From contig NW_025408668.1 in NCBI RefSeq assembly GCF_020360975.1, forward strand, positions 4,464,001 to 4,528,000: a stretch of 64,000 bases of DNA, given 5' to 3'. The notes under the pieces were generated by a model that saw nothing but the letters and a program-made list of their open reading frames with translations, was not told the origin of the DNA and ran no database searches. Shown piece after piece: positions 19,508-31,250 of this stretch. The position numbers and the translations under genes are program-made. The first letter of the stretch is position 1. Every line of letters starts with the position of its first letter. Source of the DNA: Hirsutella rhossiliensis. Taxonomy: Eukaryota; Ascomycota; Sordariomycetes; Hypocreales; Ophiocordycipitaceae.

Positions 19508-20708
19508 CCAGCGACCGCCCACACAGACAGACAGAACCTGTGGTGGTTCTCTTCTTTTTTTGCTTCACTCTTGAAGAAAACACGGAGTGGTGGAAACAGT
19601 TGACAGAGGGACGAAAGGACGGACTGACGGCATCCGGTAAGGACATGAGGACGAACTGATACAAGAGACAAAGAAGGTGAAGGGGACGAACAGACAGGAA
19701 TAAACCCAGGAAGGAAATTACTCTGACGGAGCAAGAACTGCAAGGACGAGAGGACGATCTGACAAGAAGACAGAAAGCGCGAGTGAGACGAGCACGGACA
19801 GACTTGTACTTACTGTCCATCGTTTCCCCGGCCTGCCAGGGACAGGTTGTTCCTGCTGTCTATCCTCTGAACTGTGTTCACTGTTTCCTGTGAATCCCCT
19901 TGCCTGAGGCTCGCCTTAGCCAGAGAAGCACATCGAGAGGACAGACTTGTCCACTCGTTCCCGCTGCAGCCCTCGCCCGGGCTTGCTCTCCACTTGCTCC
20001 CGTCGAAGGGACTAAGTTGGTATCCGCATCCGTGAGGACAAAGGTTTGTATCCAGTGCGCTCGCCCCCACTGGCCTTACCTATAGCCCTTGACGGGTTTC
20101 AAAGGGATTATGATGCCGCGCTTGACGCGCTGCCTTGACACCGACGCGTGGCCAGCACAGACAGCACCGGGTAGGTGTGGACTCAACTCGTTTGATGAGG
20201 GAAAGGGAAACGGGAAAACCCGTTGCCGAGAGGCACTAAACAGACACGCACCGGAGAAATGGTAATCCCGGCTAGGGATACGCGCGACCCGACCAGCGGC
20301 AAACTGGAGGTGGTAGACACACCAAGCAGTCAGCCCCTCCTTCCTCAAAGGGTAGTCACGATGGCCTCCCACGGCACGTACACTGCAGGCCGCAGTTGCC
20401 GGTCGAGGGACCACGGAGGAGAGAGTGACCTGTTCCGTAGATGCCCACAGGAGAGGCGAGGAGACGAAGACGTACACACAGACTGGTCGAAAGACCTAAA
20501 GAAGCGCTGCACCCGAATAGCAGCCGTCGTAGGGGAGCGTCATCCCACCCTCAAAAGAACGGGGCGGGAGCGGGTAGATAGATTGAGTGACGGGAGGAGC
20601 AGCACAAATCAAGTGACTGCGTTCTCAAGACAGGACTTGCAAGCCTTGAGTGAGAGCATCCACTGCCCCGACCACTACTTGAGAATCACAAACGTCATAG
20701 GCTCGTCC

Positions 20709-20872
20709 CGTTTACAAGGTAGCCCATTCATTCACTCTGTACTGAATCATCACCTCCGGAGGACCATTCCATCACTTCGAAAGCAATCCCCCAAAGGGGG
20801 TGCGACCAGGCCGCAGGACTGGGCGTGGAGAGCCACGCTCACGACTCCTCGACCAAGTAATACGTTTACAAG
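20709..20872 (+). other. Tail hairpin module of U13
   Basis: CGTTTACAAG, CCTCCGGAGG, CCCCCAAAGGGGG (divergent loop) and CAGGCCGCAGGACTG hairpins, then CGTTTACAAG. Confidence 0.75.
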
Positions 20873-21916
20873 AAATCACACACAAGCATAAGAGGAGCCA
20901 GTGTCCGAAGGGCATGCGACGGACTAAACACGATACACTACACAGTCCACGCACAAAGAACACTCACCCAAGTCACTCACCCATACAATCCACACCCAAA
21001 CAATACCCGTTGGGCCATCCGCGGGCGGAATGTATGTTCAGGGTCAAGTGGACGGAATTTGCCATCTACGGTCTACATGCCAAGTGAGGGCATCGTCATG
21101 TCCGGGAAGGGAAGGCGGGGCTGTCCCCTTGGTGTCTCACTACTTGTCTTCTGACATTCCCAGTCTTGTTCCTCCCGTCATTGCTTCTCACGGATGTGTC
21201 TATCCTTGGCTTCCTGGCAAGGGGTCTTACGATTCGCTTCACTCACCCGATGAGCGGGAAGCCACCACTCTCACCATGTCGCTGAAGGCCTGGGCCGCGA
21301 TGACGCTCGTGGTGAAACGCCCGTCAGGGCTGTTGAACGCAGTCTAAGTCCCATCACGGGAACAAGCGGCAGCGCGTGGACTAGTCAGTCGGGACCAGAT
21401 GCTCTCACACAACCGAGTCCCGCAGCGGGAACAGAGCGGATCGGAGCCCGTCCAGGGCGCAGAGGGTGTTGTGGACCTGTCAGTCCACTCAGGGTGCTTC
21501 TCTTCTCATCGCTCCTCACGTCCTTTCAGTCTGTGTGTCCTCCGACCACTTCTTCTCGAAGACTGATCCTGTGTGTCGGTTTGTTCCTCTCGTCACTTAC
21601 TCTGTTCCTTTTGCTCCACACGTGTCGCCTTTTTCTCTCCATGTCCCTTCGGTCCTGCTGTCAGCCCTCTTGTCCTTCTGTTCCCTGCTCAGGTAAAGAG
21701 GCAGAGTCAACCTGCTCCAGTCTCTCGACCAGTCAGTGTGTGAATTCGTCCTCTTGTCCTTACCATGCGTTGTTCGTGGTGCGTGCTCATCTCTTCGCTT
21801 GGGTGGCTGGTGTATTGTCGTGGCGCAGCCACTCCGTCCCCTCTTCAGAAATGAAAGAATGAGAAGAAGAGGAGAACCATCCTAGGTTCAGTGGTGTGTT
21901 GGAGGGGGGGCACCCC

Positions 21917-22146
21917 CCTCTATATATTCCTCTCGTATGTAAGTGTCCGGGTGCTGCCTGACCCGCCACTGTCCGGGTGCGTGCATGGAAACTGATCGTA
22001 ACCTGCACTCTGTGTGACCGACCTGATCCCCCCCGGCTCATTGGTCGTTATGACCAAGTCACTTTCCTCCTAGTCAGTGCCTGCTAGTACATCACTTCTG
22101 CCCCTTGCGGGACTTTCCGTTCCTATGGGCTGGGCCGTTGTGCCAT
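21917..22146 (-). promoter_or_regulatory. Promoter of U14
   Basis: GTCCGGGTGCTGCCTGACCC, inverted CCAAT (CATTGGTCG ~22040), TATA box at 21918-21930 (plus strand CTCTATATATTCC). Confidence 0.75.
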
Positions 22147-22183
22147 GGCCCCCTATAAACCAAACTTAAGGATATAGGGGGCC
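22147..22183 (-). repeat. Stem-loop 12 (U14)
   Basis: Loop form L2, flank form F1. Confidence 0.85.
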
Positions 22184-22420
22184 CGGGGGTGACAGTGACT
22201 TCCCGTCACCGTCTGCACACTCCTTCCAGTCGCGTACCTTTGACCTCCATCCTGTCGTTCAAAACTCCCTCCGGTCGCACAAAGCTCCTTCCAGTCGCGG
22301 GCCCAACGGTGTAGTGTCTGTAGTGTGTTTGTATGGCGGAGTGACTTGAATGGGGTTTGTGTGTGTGTCTTGTTAGTGTCCGTCGCCCTTCGGTTGCTCC
22401 TCCTGTGGTGTATCTACTGG

Positions 22421-22604
22421 CTTGTAAACGTGCTACTCAATCGAAGATGGTTGAGCGCGGCTCCTCACGCCTGAACCTTCGGCTCAGTCGCACCCCCTAC
22501 GGGGGTAGATTCCATAGTCTAGATATGCCCTCCGGGGGTGATCATTCCGAGTAGAGTACTTGGGATCAAGTGTTCTTGTGAACGAGTGGGATCTACTTGT
22601 AAAC
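22421..22604 (-). other. Tail hairpin module of U15
   Basis: Plus strand: CTTGTAAACG, GAACCTTCGGCTC, CCCCCTACGGGGG hairpins, then CTTGTGAACG and CTTGTAAACG. Confidence 0.75.
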
Positions 22605-23033
22605 GCGGGGTGGTGTATAAGAACCATCTTTCCGACATCAATCTGTAATTCATGTGACCATTACCATGTTAAAGAGAATCATGTTAACGCATTGAGACCG
22701 ATGGGAAGTGGAGTAATTGATTCATTATCGCGAATTGTATTTAAGCACGGCCGGTTCCATTGATATTTCGGCGTGCCTGAGAGTCTAGTCTTGCTCAAGT
22801 ACGCATCTAAGGCCTAAACCAAGCAGATCCAAAGTAAAAACGGTCCACCATATCAGCATTCCAAAGAAACAGTATGACGATCAATCTCCGCAGTGAAAGC
22901 AAAAAGATGCCAACGCCGCCACGGGCTCAGCCGCTTTGACAGCCGCAACCTATCGCGTGGGAAACAACTCACGTCTCCTTCATCTCCTCCTGTCCTGAAA
23001 TGGAATACCCGTTAGCAGACAAAACTGAACAGT

Positions 23034-23910
23034 TCAAAAAACGAGGTTACTTGCATCGCCATCGTTGATGACAATCGCCATCCCCGACTCGGGGTCTATG
23101 CCCCAGCCACGTCCTCTCCGAAGCACCTCGAGAAAAAAAGGTCGATACCACGGATGATCGAGCATGGCAACTGGACACTGCGTTTTCCATGTCCAGATAA
23201 AACGGTTCTCACCATAGGCTTCAAGCCACGTGACGCAACAAAGACACCCTTCCGGCTTGTCTGAGGACTGAGAGGCCGTCCCTGGATCAGCTGCAGGTGC
23301 TAATGCACCCGTCGTCTCCGACATAGAGTCACAAAATGGAACCCTGTCCGCCGAGTCCTGCGTGTTAGAACGCACACCTGGCTGTGCAAGTGGTCAGCCA
23401 CTGGCCGTTCGCAAAGACGGAAGACGAAGAGACTCGCGTACCCGGTCTCCAAAGCACTTGAGGTCTCCGAGACAGGGGTGAGCACCACCGCCCACTGCAA
23501 CCACGAGCGGGATAGGGCGCAGCAAGGCCCCCGTGAACAGCCTCCAACTCTCAAGATGTAGGTGTAACCCCAGGCCACACTCTGCGTGAGTGAGAAGCGC
23601 CGCAGTGTTTGCAGTGACAAAAGCAAAGTTCTCTCAAACGCAAACGGAGTCCCTATTACCCTCACGGGAAAACGAGCAATGCTACAATGCTGCACGATAT
23701 CGCAACCCGGCGAAAGCGAGTTGAGACAAAAAAGGCGAGGCCAACAAGCCACTACATGGCCTTCTTGTACGGCCGCCCAAGCGGGCCTAACACACCATAA
23801 AAGAATAGAAAAGAGGGGCACCGCCCTCCTAAGCTGCGCTTCCACCAATGGAAGGCTGTCTCCGATGGTGCTCCCCACTTGTGTCCGGGCTGCTACGCCC
23901 TCCCAATAAG
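23034..23910 (-). CDS. Unassigned gene of U15, two overlapping frames
   Basis: Two minus-strand frames, about 23910-23300 and about 23375-23034, probably belong to one gene interrupted by a short intron or a frame slip near 23370. The first contains LQTLRRFSLTQSVAWGYTYI, which weakly recalls the family A C-terminal block. The second ends in GWGIDPESGMAIVINDGDAS. No domain is recognised, and no start codon is well placed. The fraction of long open frame in the sense direction argues for coding, but confidence is low. Confidence 0.35.
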
Positions 23911-24078
23911 GGCCGGTGTGCATGCAAACTACGTAAGCTGCATCTTGACCCGCCATTCCCCTCCGTGTCATTGGCTGCTATGACCCACTTCTTTCCTGCT
24001 TGTCAATTCGTGCTAAAAACTGCAGCGTATCTACTTTGTAGTAACACACTGCTCTAGAACGTTGGGCCATGGAGCAGA

Positions 24079-24114
24079 GGCCCCCTATAAACCAAACTTA
24101 AGTAATAGGGGGCC
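24079..24114 (-). repeat. Stem-loop 13 (U15)
   Basis: Loop form L1, flank form F2. Confidence 0.85.
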
Positions 24115-24363
24115 CAAGAGTAGAAGTGACTCCGTCCCTTTACTAGTCCCTCGCCGCCTGCTCGGTACCTCTGACTTCCCTCCAGTCGTCAGATCTCGCT
24201 CCGCTCAAGCACCTCCCTCCGGTCGGGGTGGCCCAACGGGTACTGTTTGTATGTGTTTCGGGTGTTGGCGTGACTTTGTTCAAGACTGTCAGTGTCTGGT
24301 GTGTTGTGTTTAGTCCGTCGCATGCCCTGTCGGACATTCGCTCCTCTTGTCGAGGTGGATTCC

Positions 24364-24507
24364 CTTGTGAACGCGTCACTCAATTGAAGATTGCAAGTGT
24401 GACTCTCCACGCCCAGTCCTACGGCCTGTCCGCACCCCTTCGGGGTATTTTCCATAGTCCTGCCTGGGTCCTCCGGAGGTGATCTTCGAGGCTGTCCCTT
24501 GTAAACG
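24364..24507 (-). other. Tail hairpin module of U16
   Basis: Plus strand: CTTGTGAACG, CAGTCCTACGGCCTG, ACCCCTTCGGGGT, CCTCCGGAGG, CTTGTAAACG. Confidence 0.75.
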
Positions 24508-24673
24508 TTGTGGGTACGCCATCTTTTACAATATTCTTGTATACGCATCGTGATGGTCTACGTGGAGGGTGAGGCGGTGTCACGTTACGTGTGCATTCAA
24601 TTGGACGAAGAAATAATACGTGCTCGTCTTGTACAGTGTCGCTACATGTTTACAAGTGAGGGCATCGTAACGG

Positions 24674-25452
24674 CTAAACAGACCCAAGCGAAGAATGATC
24701 TGATGTTGCCACGTAGATCGTCCCTCTTGTTCCATCCGAGTCTACAAGCATGGGGGCAAAGCCACCGCATATGATGCCATCCTCCTCGTCGGATATTTGT
24801 TTGGCAAGTGCCATCTCCGTTACCAGGGGCTCGGACGCGGAGCCGAACTGGAACCTCAAGACCGCCAAGATGCCGCCATAGCCGAAGACGCCTCGCTTCA
24901 GTCCATGCTCTGAAGCACCCTTCCCGGCGGCGTTGATGAATGCAATGCGGGCCTGCACCCACGAAGCTATCACCGAAAATCTCAAGCCTGTGTGCTCCGA
25001 CACATGGGGGCAAGGGTGACGGTGGCTGCGTGCGCCATCTGCAGGCCGATCAGCTTCTGCACGCCGTTGCGAATGACTTCCACTCCGTGGGAGGCACAGC
25101 CAACAAGGATCACGAGGCAGGAGTGCACCATCTCACGGCCGTACTCTAGCACGCGGAGATGATCCTCGCGACAACCATAATACCACGAGTCAGGAGGAAA
25201 GGCCAGGCCGATATCGTCAATGACACGATCCGCCCGACGCAGATCCAAGTCTGCAAAGACGACGGTGAACCAGAGACTTCCAACAAGGCCGCGAGCATTC
25301 CCACCGGGAAAGGAAAGAGGAGAAGAGGGAGAGAAGCCCTCTAGGCCTGTCTCTAGGCCTGTCAAGAAAGCGGGGTTTCCACACCAGCATGCACTCGCTT
25401 CCACCTGCACATCTCGCAAGGAGAGGCTCTCGCCATCAACAGTATACGCCAT
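24674..25452 (-). CDS. Gene of U16, possibly family A, one frame break
   Basis: From the ATG at 25452 one frame runs 156 codons to about 24982; a second frame (25003-24674) continues coding-like sequence, so a one-base slip near 24990 probably splits the gene. The junction region RNGVQKLIGLQMAHAATVTL has the spacing of the family A N-x-x-Q block, but lacks W and LQT. The end reads EEDGIICGGFAPMLVDSDGT. No domain recognised; assignment to family A is tentative. Confidence 0.45.
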
Positions 25453-25747
25453 GCTTGCACCATCCAAGCCAGGTGACTTGTCATTGTCGACCTTTCGAGC
25501 GAAACACCCGCAGGGGTTGTTGAACGCATCTGATTCCCTTCGACGGGAACAAGTGGAGCGTAGCCCGGCCAAGGGCTGCGGCGGGAACGCGTGGACTAGT
25601 CAGTCGGCACAGTCACTGTATCGAGCCGCAGGCGAGGGGTGAAAAGGGCCGTCCGCAGGACATTGTAGGTGCGCAGCACCATTTGAAGAAAGAAGAGAAG
25701 AAAAGAGAAGAACCATTCCCAGGTTCAGGAAGGTGGGCACCTTGCCC

Positions 25748-25983
25748 GCTTTATAGTCCTCCGTATGTTAAGGTCCCCCATTTCCGTCCGGGACTCTTGC
25801 CCGGCCAGTAGTGGATCCATCCATGTAAGCTGTGCCAGCAAACTGTCTGTGATTGGACGCGGCGTGTTCAGTCCCCTCCACTGCCTCTTAGTACTAGCTT
25901 CCCTCCCGCTGGTCACTTTCGCTCTATGACTGCATGCAATCACGTGCGTTCAAGCTGCTCTATGTGCTGGGCCGTTGTGCCAT
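25748..25983 (-). promoter_or_regulatory. Promoter of U16
   Basis: GTCCGGGACTCTTGCCCGGCC repeat, inverted CCAAT (GATTGGAC ~25852), CAATCACGTGCG (~25938), TATA box at 25749-25758. Confidence 0.75.
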
Positions 25984-26019
25984 GGCCCCCTATAAACCAA
26001 ACTTAAGTAATAGGGGGCC
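25984..26019 (-). repeat. Stem-loop 14 (U16)
   Basis: Loop form L1, flank form F1. Confidence 0.85.
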
Positions 26020-26298
26020 TTTGGGGTAAGTGACCTCCCGTCACATACAATCCTCGCCTCCAGCTCGGTTCCTTTGACTCGTTCCACTCGTGCAAAACTC
26101 CCTCCGGTCGATCAAGTCGCTCCGCTCCTGGGCCCAACGGGTACTGTTTGGGTGTGGGTTGTATGACCGAGTGACTTGGGGTGTTGTGTGCTTGTGTTGG
26201 TATGCGTCACTCGGTCAATATCCACGATTGTTCTTTGGTGTGACTGTGATGTGGTGTCCGTCGCACTTCGTTTTGCTCCTCCTGTTGTACGTTTACTC

Positions 26299-26482
26299 CT
26301 TGTAAACGTCGTGACTGAATCGAGGATTCTTGAGTGTGGCTTCCCACAGCCGAACCTCCGGCTCGTCTGCACCTCCTTCGGAGGTAATGACCGTAACGAT
26401 GAAATGCCCTGCGGGGCTTATGCTCAGGGTGTTGTACTTGAAGCTCATGATCTTGTAAACGGACTTTAAGTACTTGTAAACG
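26299..26482 (-). other. Tail hairpin module of U17
   Basis: Plus strand: CTTGTAAACG, GAACCTCCGGCTC, CACCTCCTTCGGAGGTAA hairpins, then CTTGTAAACG twice. Confidence 0.75.
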
Positions 26483-27540
26483 CTTTTGAGCCTACGATGC
26501 TTGTGGTTTTCATGTGGTGGCCGGGGCGGTGGGTGTTTCTATTCAGCGGCATAGGTTCAGTCTGTCCCTTGTGAACGTAGTCACTCTGTCTATTCTACTT
26601 CTCCCGTCACTTGGTCAGTCTACCCGCTCCCCCTGTCGCTCTTTCTGTTCTACCGGGCTGCTGTGAGGCTCCCGTGCGGTCGCTGCCCCTCGCATGTAAT
26701 TCCTTTGCCTTCCTCCGAGTGCGTTCCTTGGTCACACGGTCTTCCGCGGGCGGAATGTATGTTCAGGGTCAAGTGGACGGAATTTGCCATCTACGGTCTA
26801 CATGCCAAGTGAGGGCATCGTCATGTCCGGGAAGGGAAGGCGGGCTGTCCCCTTGGTGTCTCACTACTTGTCTTCTGACATTCCCAGTCTTGTTCCTCCC
26901 GTCATTGCTTCTCACGGATGTGTCTATCCTTGGCTTCCTGGCAAGGGGTCTTACGATTCGCTTCACTCACCCGATGAGCGGGAAGCCACCACTCTCACCA
27001 TGTCGCTGAAGGCCTGGGCCGCGATGACGCTCGTGGTGAAACGCCCGTCAGGGCTGTTGAACGCAGTCTAAGTCCCATCACGGGAACAAGCGGCAGCGCG
27101 TGGACTAGTCAGTCGGGACCAGATGCTCTCACACAACCGAGTCCCGCAGCGGGAACAGAGCGGATCGGAGCCCGTCCAGGGCGCAGAGGGAGTGTTGTGG
27201 ACCTGTCAGTCCACTCAGGGTGCTTCTCTTCTCATCGCTCCTCACGTCCTTTCAGTCTGTGTGTCCTCCGACCACTTCTTCTCGAAGACTGATCCTGTGT
27301 GTCGGTTTGTTCCTCTCGTCACTTACTCTGTTCCTTTTGCTCCACACGTGTCGCCTTTTTCTCTCCATGTCCCTTCGGTCCTGCTGTCAGCCCTCTTGTC
27401 CTTCTGTTCCCTGCTCAGGTAAAGAGGCAGAGTCAACCTGCTCCAGTCTCTCGACCAGTCAGTGTGTGAATTCGTCCTCTTGTCCTTACCATGCGTTGTT
27501 CGTGGTGCGTGCTCATCTCTTCGCTTGGGTGGCTGGTGTA

Positions 27541-29384
27541 AGTCCCTGCACATAGAAATGGGCACCCCCCTGTTTTGGGCACCCCAAAAAAATCACGACC
27601 ATTTTCAACACCATTAATTCAATCCCTTCTCACTGCCCACCACCGTGCACTACGATACAATCGTCACCTATTTCTGAAACCTCAGCTTCGGTTTCATCAG
27701 ATTCTTCATTCTCAGCTGCGTTCACCTCCTCCTGCGCCCGTCGTATTGCCTCAATATTGGCGAACCTCGAATTCGGGCTCGTGACCACCCTCTTCCTTTT
27801 TCGGCTTGACGGCCGCCAATTGTGTTTCCAGTGCCTGAATCTGCAATTGAGCTTTTGCTAAAGGCCATCCTTCTCGTCAAACCCTTTTGTGATCTTCCTG
27901 AACAGCAATCTCTTCGTGGGCACGTCGTCGTCTAGCTGGTTGAATTGAACTACCTGAACCTTCAGATCTTGCGAGCGCCTCGGGGTCGACCACGCAATCT
28001 GGGATGTGTCTGATTGCCAGTCACTGGTGGGTAAGTGGCTATTGAATGCATTGGCCACATTTTCGCGTTCTTTTGCGTCTGTTGCTGTTCTCCAGCAGAA
28101 GAGGGCTCAAAAGTGGCTTCGCCATCGACACCGGCCACAAACCCGTCGCTTTCCAGCCACCCTTGATGTTTGACACAGTGAGCGCTTGCTCGCGTGCTTT
28201 CTGGTAGCAGGAAAGAAAGTTTTGCTTGCCGACTGGGCTTGAATCGGTCAGGAGGCTGAGAAATCCGACCTGTTTGCGGTAGTAGTGCTTAAGATCGGAA
28301 GACAGACAAATCGAGCGGTTGCAGCACATGAGAGGTATGGGAGGTAAGAAAGAAGGTGAATCTGATGCTGGTAGCATAGATACATGAAGTCAACCGTCTC
28401 GTGACTTCCGTGGCCGTCCAATACTAGCAGTCTTCGCTCCGAAGGGTCGGGTGGCTGGGTTCTTGGAATGAACACCTTTTCGAGCCACTCCACCGCAGTT
28501 TGGTCCGAAGTCCAGCCGTTCTTTGTCGCAGTGAATTGCCAGTCACTAAAAGTACTGAGATCTTCTGGGAACCACTGTTGCTGGACCGATTTGCCCTTGA
28601 AAATGACGGGTGGAGGAGGAAGGTGCCGGCAGCGGACACGCACTCGATGAACGACGTCCAGACCCGAGAACCAGGCGTCTTCTTTTGTACAGATCGTTTT
28701 CAGCACTGCCAACGACCAGGCCATTCTCCCCAAGTCCTTCCATGATGCCTGCTTCATCCATGTTGTACCTGTTCTCCGGCTTAATAGCCAGAATCTCGGG
28801 AAGGAAGAAATTGTTGAACCAAGGCCGAATTACCTCGGTAGAAGCGCCGTTGACACGCGCAGAGTCTCTGTGATGGCACTTCTGGGTCCGAACTGCAGGA
28901 TTTCGTCTTAAAAATGCTTGCATCCAGTGTTTTCCGAGCGGTGTGTGGTCTCCTTTGACGGCGAGCATGCGCTGCGCGAACTGCCTGATCTGCGAGTGAG
29001 TGGGAGGAAGGCCCAAGGCGTCCTGAATGAGAATCCATTCGGTAAGTTGCTTTTCCTGTGTCTGAGAAAGCCTCTGAAGAGCAGAAAATGCATCCTTTCT
29101 GCATTCGTGACCATGCATGCGATTGTAAAGAGTTGCCCTCGGACGCCCCAATCGCGAGCAGCCTTCTTGGCGGATCCGCCATTGGCGATTGCCTCAAGGG
29201 CGCTGTGAATGTCAGACTCTGTATATTTCATCAGTAGTGGCTTGAAGACACATGCGTCAATTTTTAGCAGATTGGATGCGTTTCCGCGGTGAAATTTGCT
29301 GTTGAAGTTGACGCAGCCGTTTAGGTTGGGCACCCATCTTGGGTGCCCAAAACAGGGGGGTGCCCATTTCTATGTGCAGGGACT
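27541..29384 (-). mobile_element. Tc1/mariner-pogo DNA transposon
   Basis: An 1844-bp insertion with perfect 44-bp terminal inverted repeats (27541-27584 and 29341-29384, starting AGTCCCTGCACATAGAAATG), flanked by TA at 27539-27540 and 29385-29386. The uninterrupted sequence is present in U14 (GGTGTATTG), so both the target and the TA duplication are directly visible. Structure and transposase place it in the pogo group typical of ascomycete fungi. The perfect repeats suggest recent insertion. Confidence 0.93.
27650..29231 (-). pseudogene. Pogo (Fot1/Tan1-like) transposase, frames broken
   Basis: DDE transposase that cuts and pastes the surrounding element by binding its terminal repeats. 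Order on the minus strand: a Psq-like helix-turn-helix (KYTESDIHSALEAIANGG...), a CENP-B-like DNA-binding region (SQTQEKQLTEWI), the first catalytic Asp in YNMDEAGIMEGLG, the second in LLVLDGHGSHETVDF, and a C-terminal PTKRLLFRKITKGFDEK tail. The stretch that should contain the third Asp is disrupted by a frame change near 28330. At least four frame changes occur, so the copy as sequenced cannot make an intact protein; some breaks may be homopolymer errors, because the terminal repeats are perfect. Confidence 0.88.
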
Positions 29385-29489
29385 TATTGTCGTGGCGCAG
29401 CCACTCCGTCCCCTCTTCAGAAATGAAAGAATGAGAAGAAGAGGAGAACCATCCTAGGTTCAGTGGTGTGTTGGAGGGGGGGCACCCCC

Positions 29490-29714
29490 CTCTATATATT
29501 CCTCTCGTATGTAAGTGTCCGGGTGCTGCCTGACCCGCCACTGTCCGGGTGCGTGCATGAAACTGATCGTAACCTGCACTCTGTGTGACCGACCTGATCC
29601 CCGGCTCATTGGTCGTTATGACCAAGTCACTTTCCTCCTAGTCAGTGCCTGCTAGTACATCACTTCTGCCCCTTGCGGGACTTTCCGTTCCTATGGGCTG
29701 GGCCGTTGTGCCAT
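29490..29714 (-). promoter_or_regulatory. Promoter of U17
   Basis: TATA box (TCTATATATT) at 29491-29500, GTCCGGGTGCTGCCTGACCC, inverted CCAAT near 29607. Same sequence as the U14 promoter. Confidence 0.75.
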
Positions 29715-29750
29715 GGCCCCCTATAAACCAAACTTAAGTAATAGGGGGCC
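29715..29750 (-). repeat. Stem-loop 15 (U17)
   Basis: Loop form L1, flank form F1. U14, otherwise its copy, has loop form L2 here, so the two differ at the stem-loop. Confidence 0.85.
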
Positions 29751-29988
29751 TGGGTGTCCGAGTGACTCCCTCACTCTACCGTCCCTCCGCCTCCAGCTGC
29801 GGTACCTTTGACTCCCTCCAGTCGTGCAAAGACTCGCTCCGCTCAGACAGGCTCCGTCCCGTCGCGGGCCCAGTGTGTATTTTGTCCGTGTGCTTGTGCG
29901 GTGAAGTGACTTGCGTTTGTGTCAGTGTCAGTTGTATGCCCGTCGCGTGCCCTCCCGGCCACTGGCTCCTCTTGTGGTGTTGAGCTGT

Positions 29989-30193
29989 CTTGTGAACGCG
30001 TTGACTCAATCGAAGAATCGTGAGCGTGGCTCTTCACACGTCGACCTTCGGCCTCCGTGCACCTCCTTCGGAGGTAACTTCCATAGTCGTGAAGGAGTCC
30101 TCCGGAGGTGATAATTACGATGTGGATTACTTGCAGTAGGTGTTCTTGTAAACGGGGTAGGGTATAGTATCTTGAGTGATGTTCTTGTAAACG
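29989..30193 (-). other. Tail hairpin module of U18
   Basis: Plus strand: CTTGTGAACG, CGACCTTCGGCCTCC, CACCTCCTTCGGAGGTAA, CTTCCATAGTCGTGAAGG, CCTCCGGAGG, then CTTGTAAACG twice. Confidence 0.8.
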
Positions 30194-30702
30194 CTTTGCG
30201 TATCTACGGTTTTGTTTCCTCCCTTGTCGACGTGGAGTGGCAATGAGCAGAAGAGCGTCAAATCATGCGTGCATTCATTTGGGTAAGAGGCGTGTCCTTG
30301 TTCTTGTTCTACAGCTGGGTGAAGCCCTCGGAACCAAGTTGAAACTTGTGTAGTGTAGTGCACGTCGGGGGGGTTGTGTTCGTATCTCGGAAGGGATTGT
30401 TGATGAGAGGTGGTAGCCCTTGCAGTAAATAACCTTGTAAACGAGTCGGGAATACTTGTAAACGCTTTAAAGCCTACGTATTGTGAGTCCTACGATCTGC
30501 CAGGTGTTTGTCTGTAGCCTGGCGGTATATCTACGCGCATGTGAAGACGACTTAAGTTCACTTTGCTAATACGGCGAGTCACCGATGCGTACGATCAGCG
30601 TGTTGCAAAGTGAGGCCATCGCGAGTCCTGAATAAAAGCATCCCGCACATCAAGGCTACACCAGGCAGTCCCCCGGCCACAAGGGCAAGACAACGGGACA
30701 AA

Positions 30703-31250
30703 CTACAAAACTGGATGCGTGACGCCACAAGCGAGCAATAACCTACGCCTTCGCCGCTTCAGACTCCCATCTGTGTCGAGCTTCAACTCCACCAGGATAC
30801 GATTGACTTGGGCAGCTGCACCGTGCACATCAGTATGTATGTCAGGACTACCCTCGCGTCCCTTGGTAAACACCAGTGAGGACTCACACGAGAGACTGGC
30901 CACATCCTCCGCCCGGGACGGGAAATGCTCGATCACCTCGCCCGTGGAAAGGCTCAGCAAGGGCCTGAGATAGCCGTCACCCTGGGCAAGAAGGCTGTTC
31001 TCCGAGGAAGTCTGCTTGTTCCGATCCCTGTCTCCCCGTCAGGATCAGCAAAAAAAGGTCGAGAGGACACATTCTCAATAGAGCGCTTCGCTTGCCTCGC
31101 GTCGGTCTCCCGGAGAAGGACATCGAGTGCCGACCGAAACGGTGCAGAGCCCTGTGGATTCTCCCGCTGGGCCTTATCCAATCGCGTCATGGCGCGCTCT
31201 GAAGCCTGTAAAAGACGGCAGCGTCCAGATTCCTGTGCGGACAGGCAATA
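30703..31250 (-). CDS. Family D protein of U18, spliced
   Basis: Minus-strand exons match U10: exon 2 at 30888-31027 (140 nt, encoding PLLSLSTGEVIEHFPSRAED), intron 2 at 30816-30887 (72 nt, GTGAGT...GTGCAG), exon 3 at 30703-30815 (113 nt, ending SLKRRRRRLLLACGVTHPVL). Intron 1 ends in GAGACAG at 31028; its donor is unclear, the phase-consistent candidate being a weak GTCCTC at 31068. Exon 1 upstream includes ALDVLLRETDARQAKRS, at the place of the coiled coil. The start codon was not found. Function unknown. Confidence 0.65.

Larger units (their letters stand above)
19228..21015 (+). repeat. Unit U13, tail shortened, no clear ORF
   Basis: Plus-oriented unit of the ORF-less class. It ends within the iterons, at about 21015, where it is fused to inverted U14. 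The region 19520-20700 has no frame conserved with other units; 19940-20100 resembles the GC-rich region of U4. Confidence 0.7.
21016..22183 (-). repeat. Unit U14, truncated copy of U17
   Basis: Minus-oriented promoter half of an ORF-less unit, nearly identical to U17 from about 26745 on. It lacks the tail. It contains the uninterrupted target site (GGTGTATTG, ~21808) of the pogo element in U17. Confidence 0.8.
22184..24114 (-). repeat. Unit U15, complete, 1931 bp
   Basis: Complete minus-oriented unit. The promoter lacks a recognisable TATA box at the usual place and its CCGGG repeat is expanded (GTCCGGGCTGCTACGCCCTCCC). The stretch 22610-23030 holds nothing I recognise. Confidence 0.75.
24115..26019 (-). 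repeat. Unit U16, complete, 1905 bp
   Basis: Complete minus-oriented unit. Its 5' leader (25480-25620) shares the GCGTGGACTAGTCAGTCGG stretch and the GTTGAACGC hairpin with U14 and U17. The element GTGAGGGCATCGTAACGGC lies at 24657. Confidence 0.85.
26020..29750 (-). repeat. Unit U17, complete but split by a pogo element
   Basis: Minus-oriented ORF-less unit, 1885 bp once the 1844-bp transposon and the duplicated TA are removed, so it falls in the normal size range. Contains iterons (26030-26140), tail, the element GTGAGGGCATCGTCATG (26809) and the GC-rich hairpin region (27040-27180). Confidence 0.8.

Noticed and set aside
21494..21862. 122-codon ORF shared by U14 and U17 (27220-27555)
   Set aside because: Conserved only because the two units are recent duplicates; it is antisense to the promoter and not kept in related ORF-less units U4 and U28.
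26784..27071. 95-codon ORF ending KRPSGLLNAV, also seen in U4-like units
   Set aside because: Only the GC-rich hairpin stretch is shared; frames differ in U28 and U29, stops interrupt the rest, and it is antisense to the promoter.
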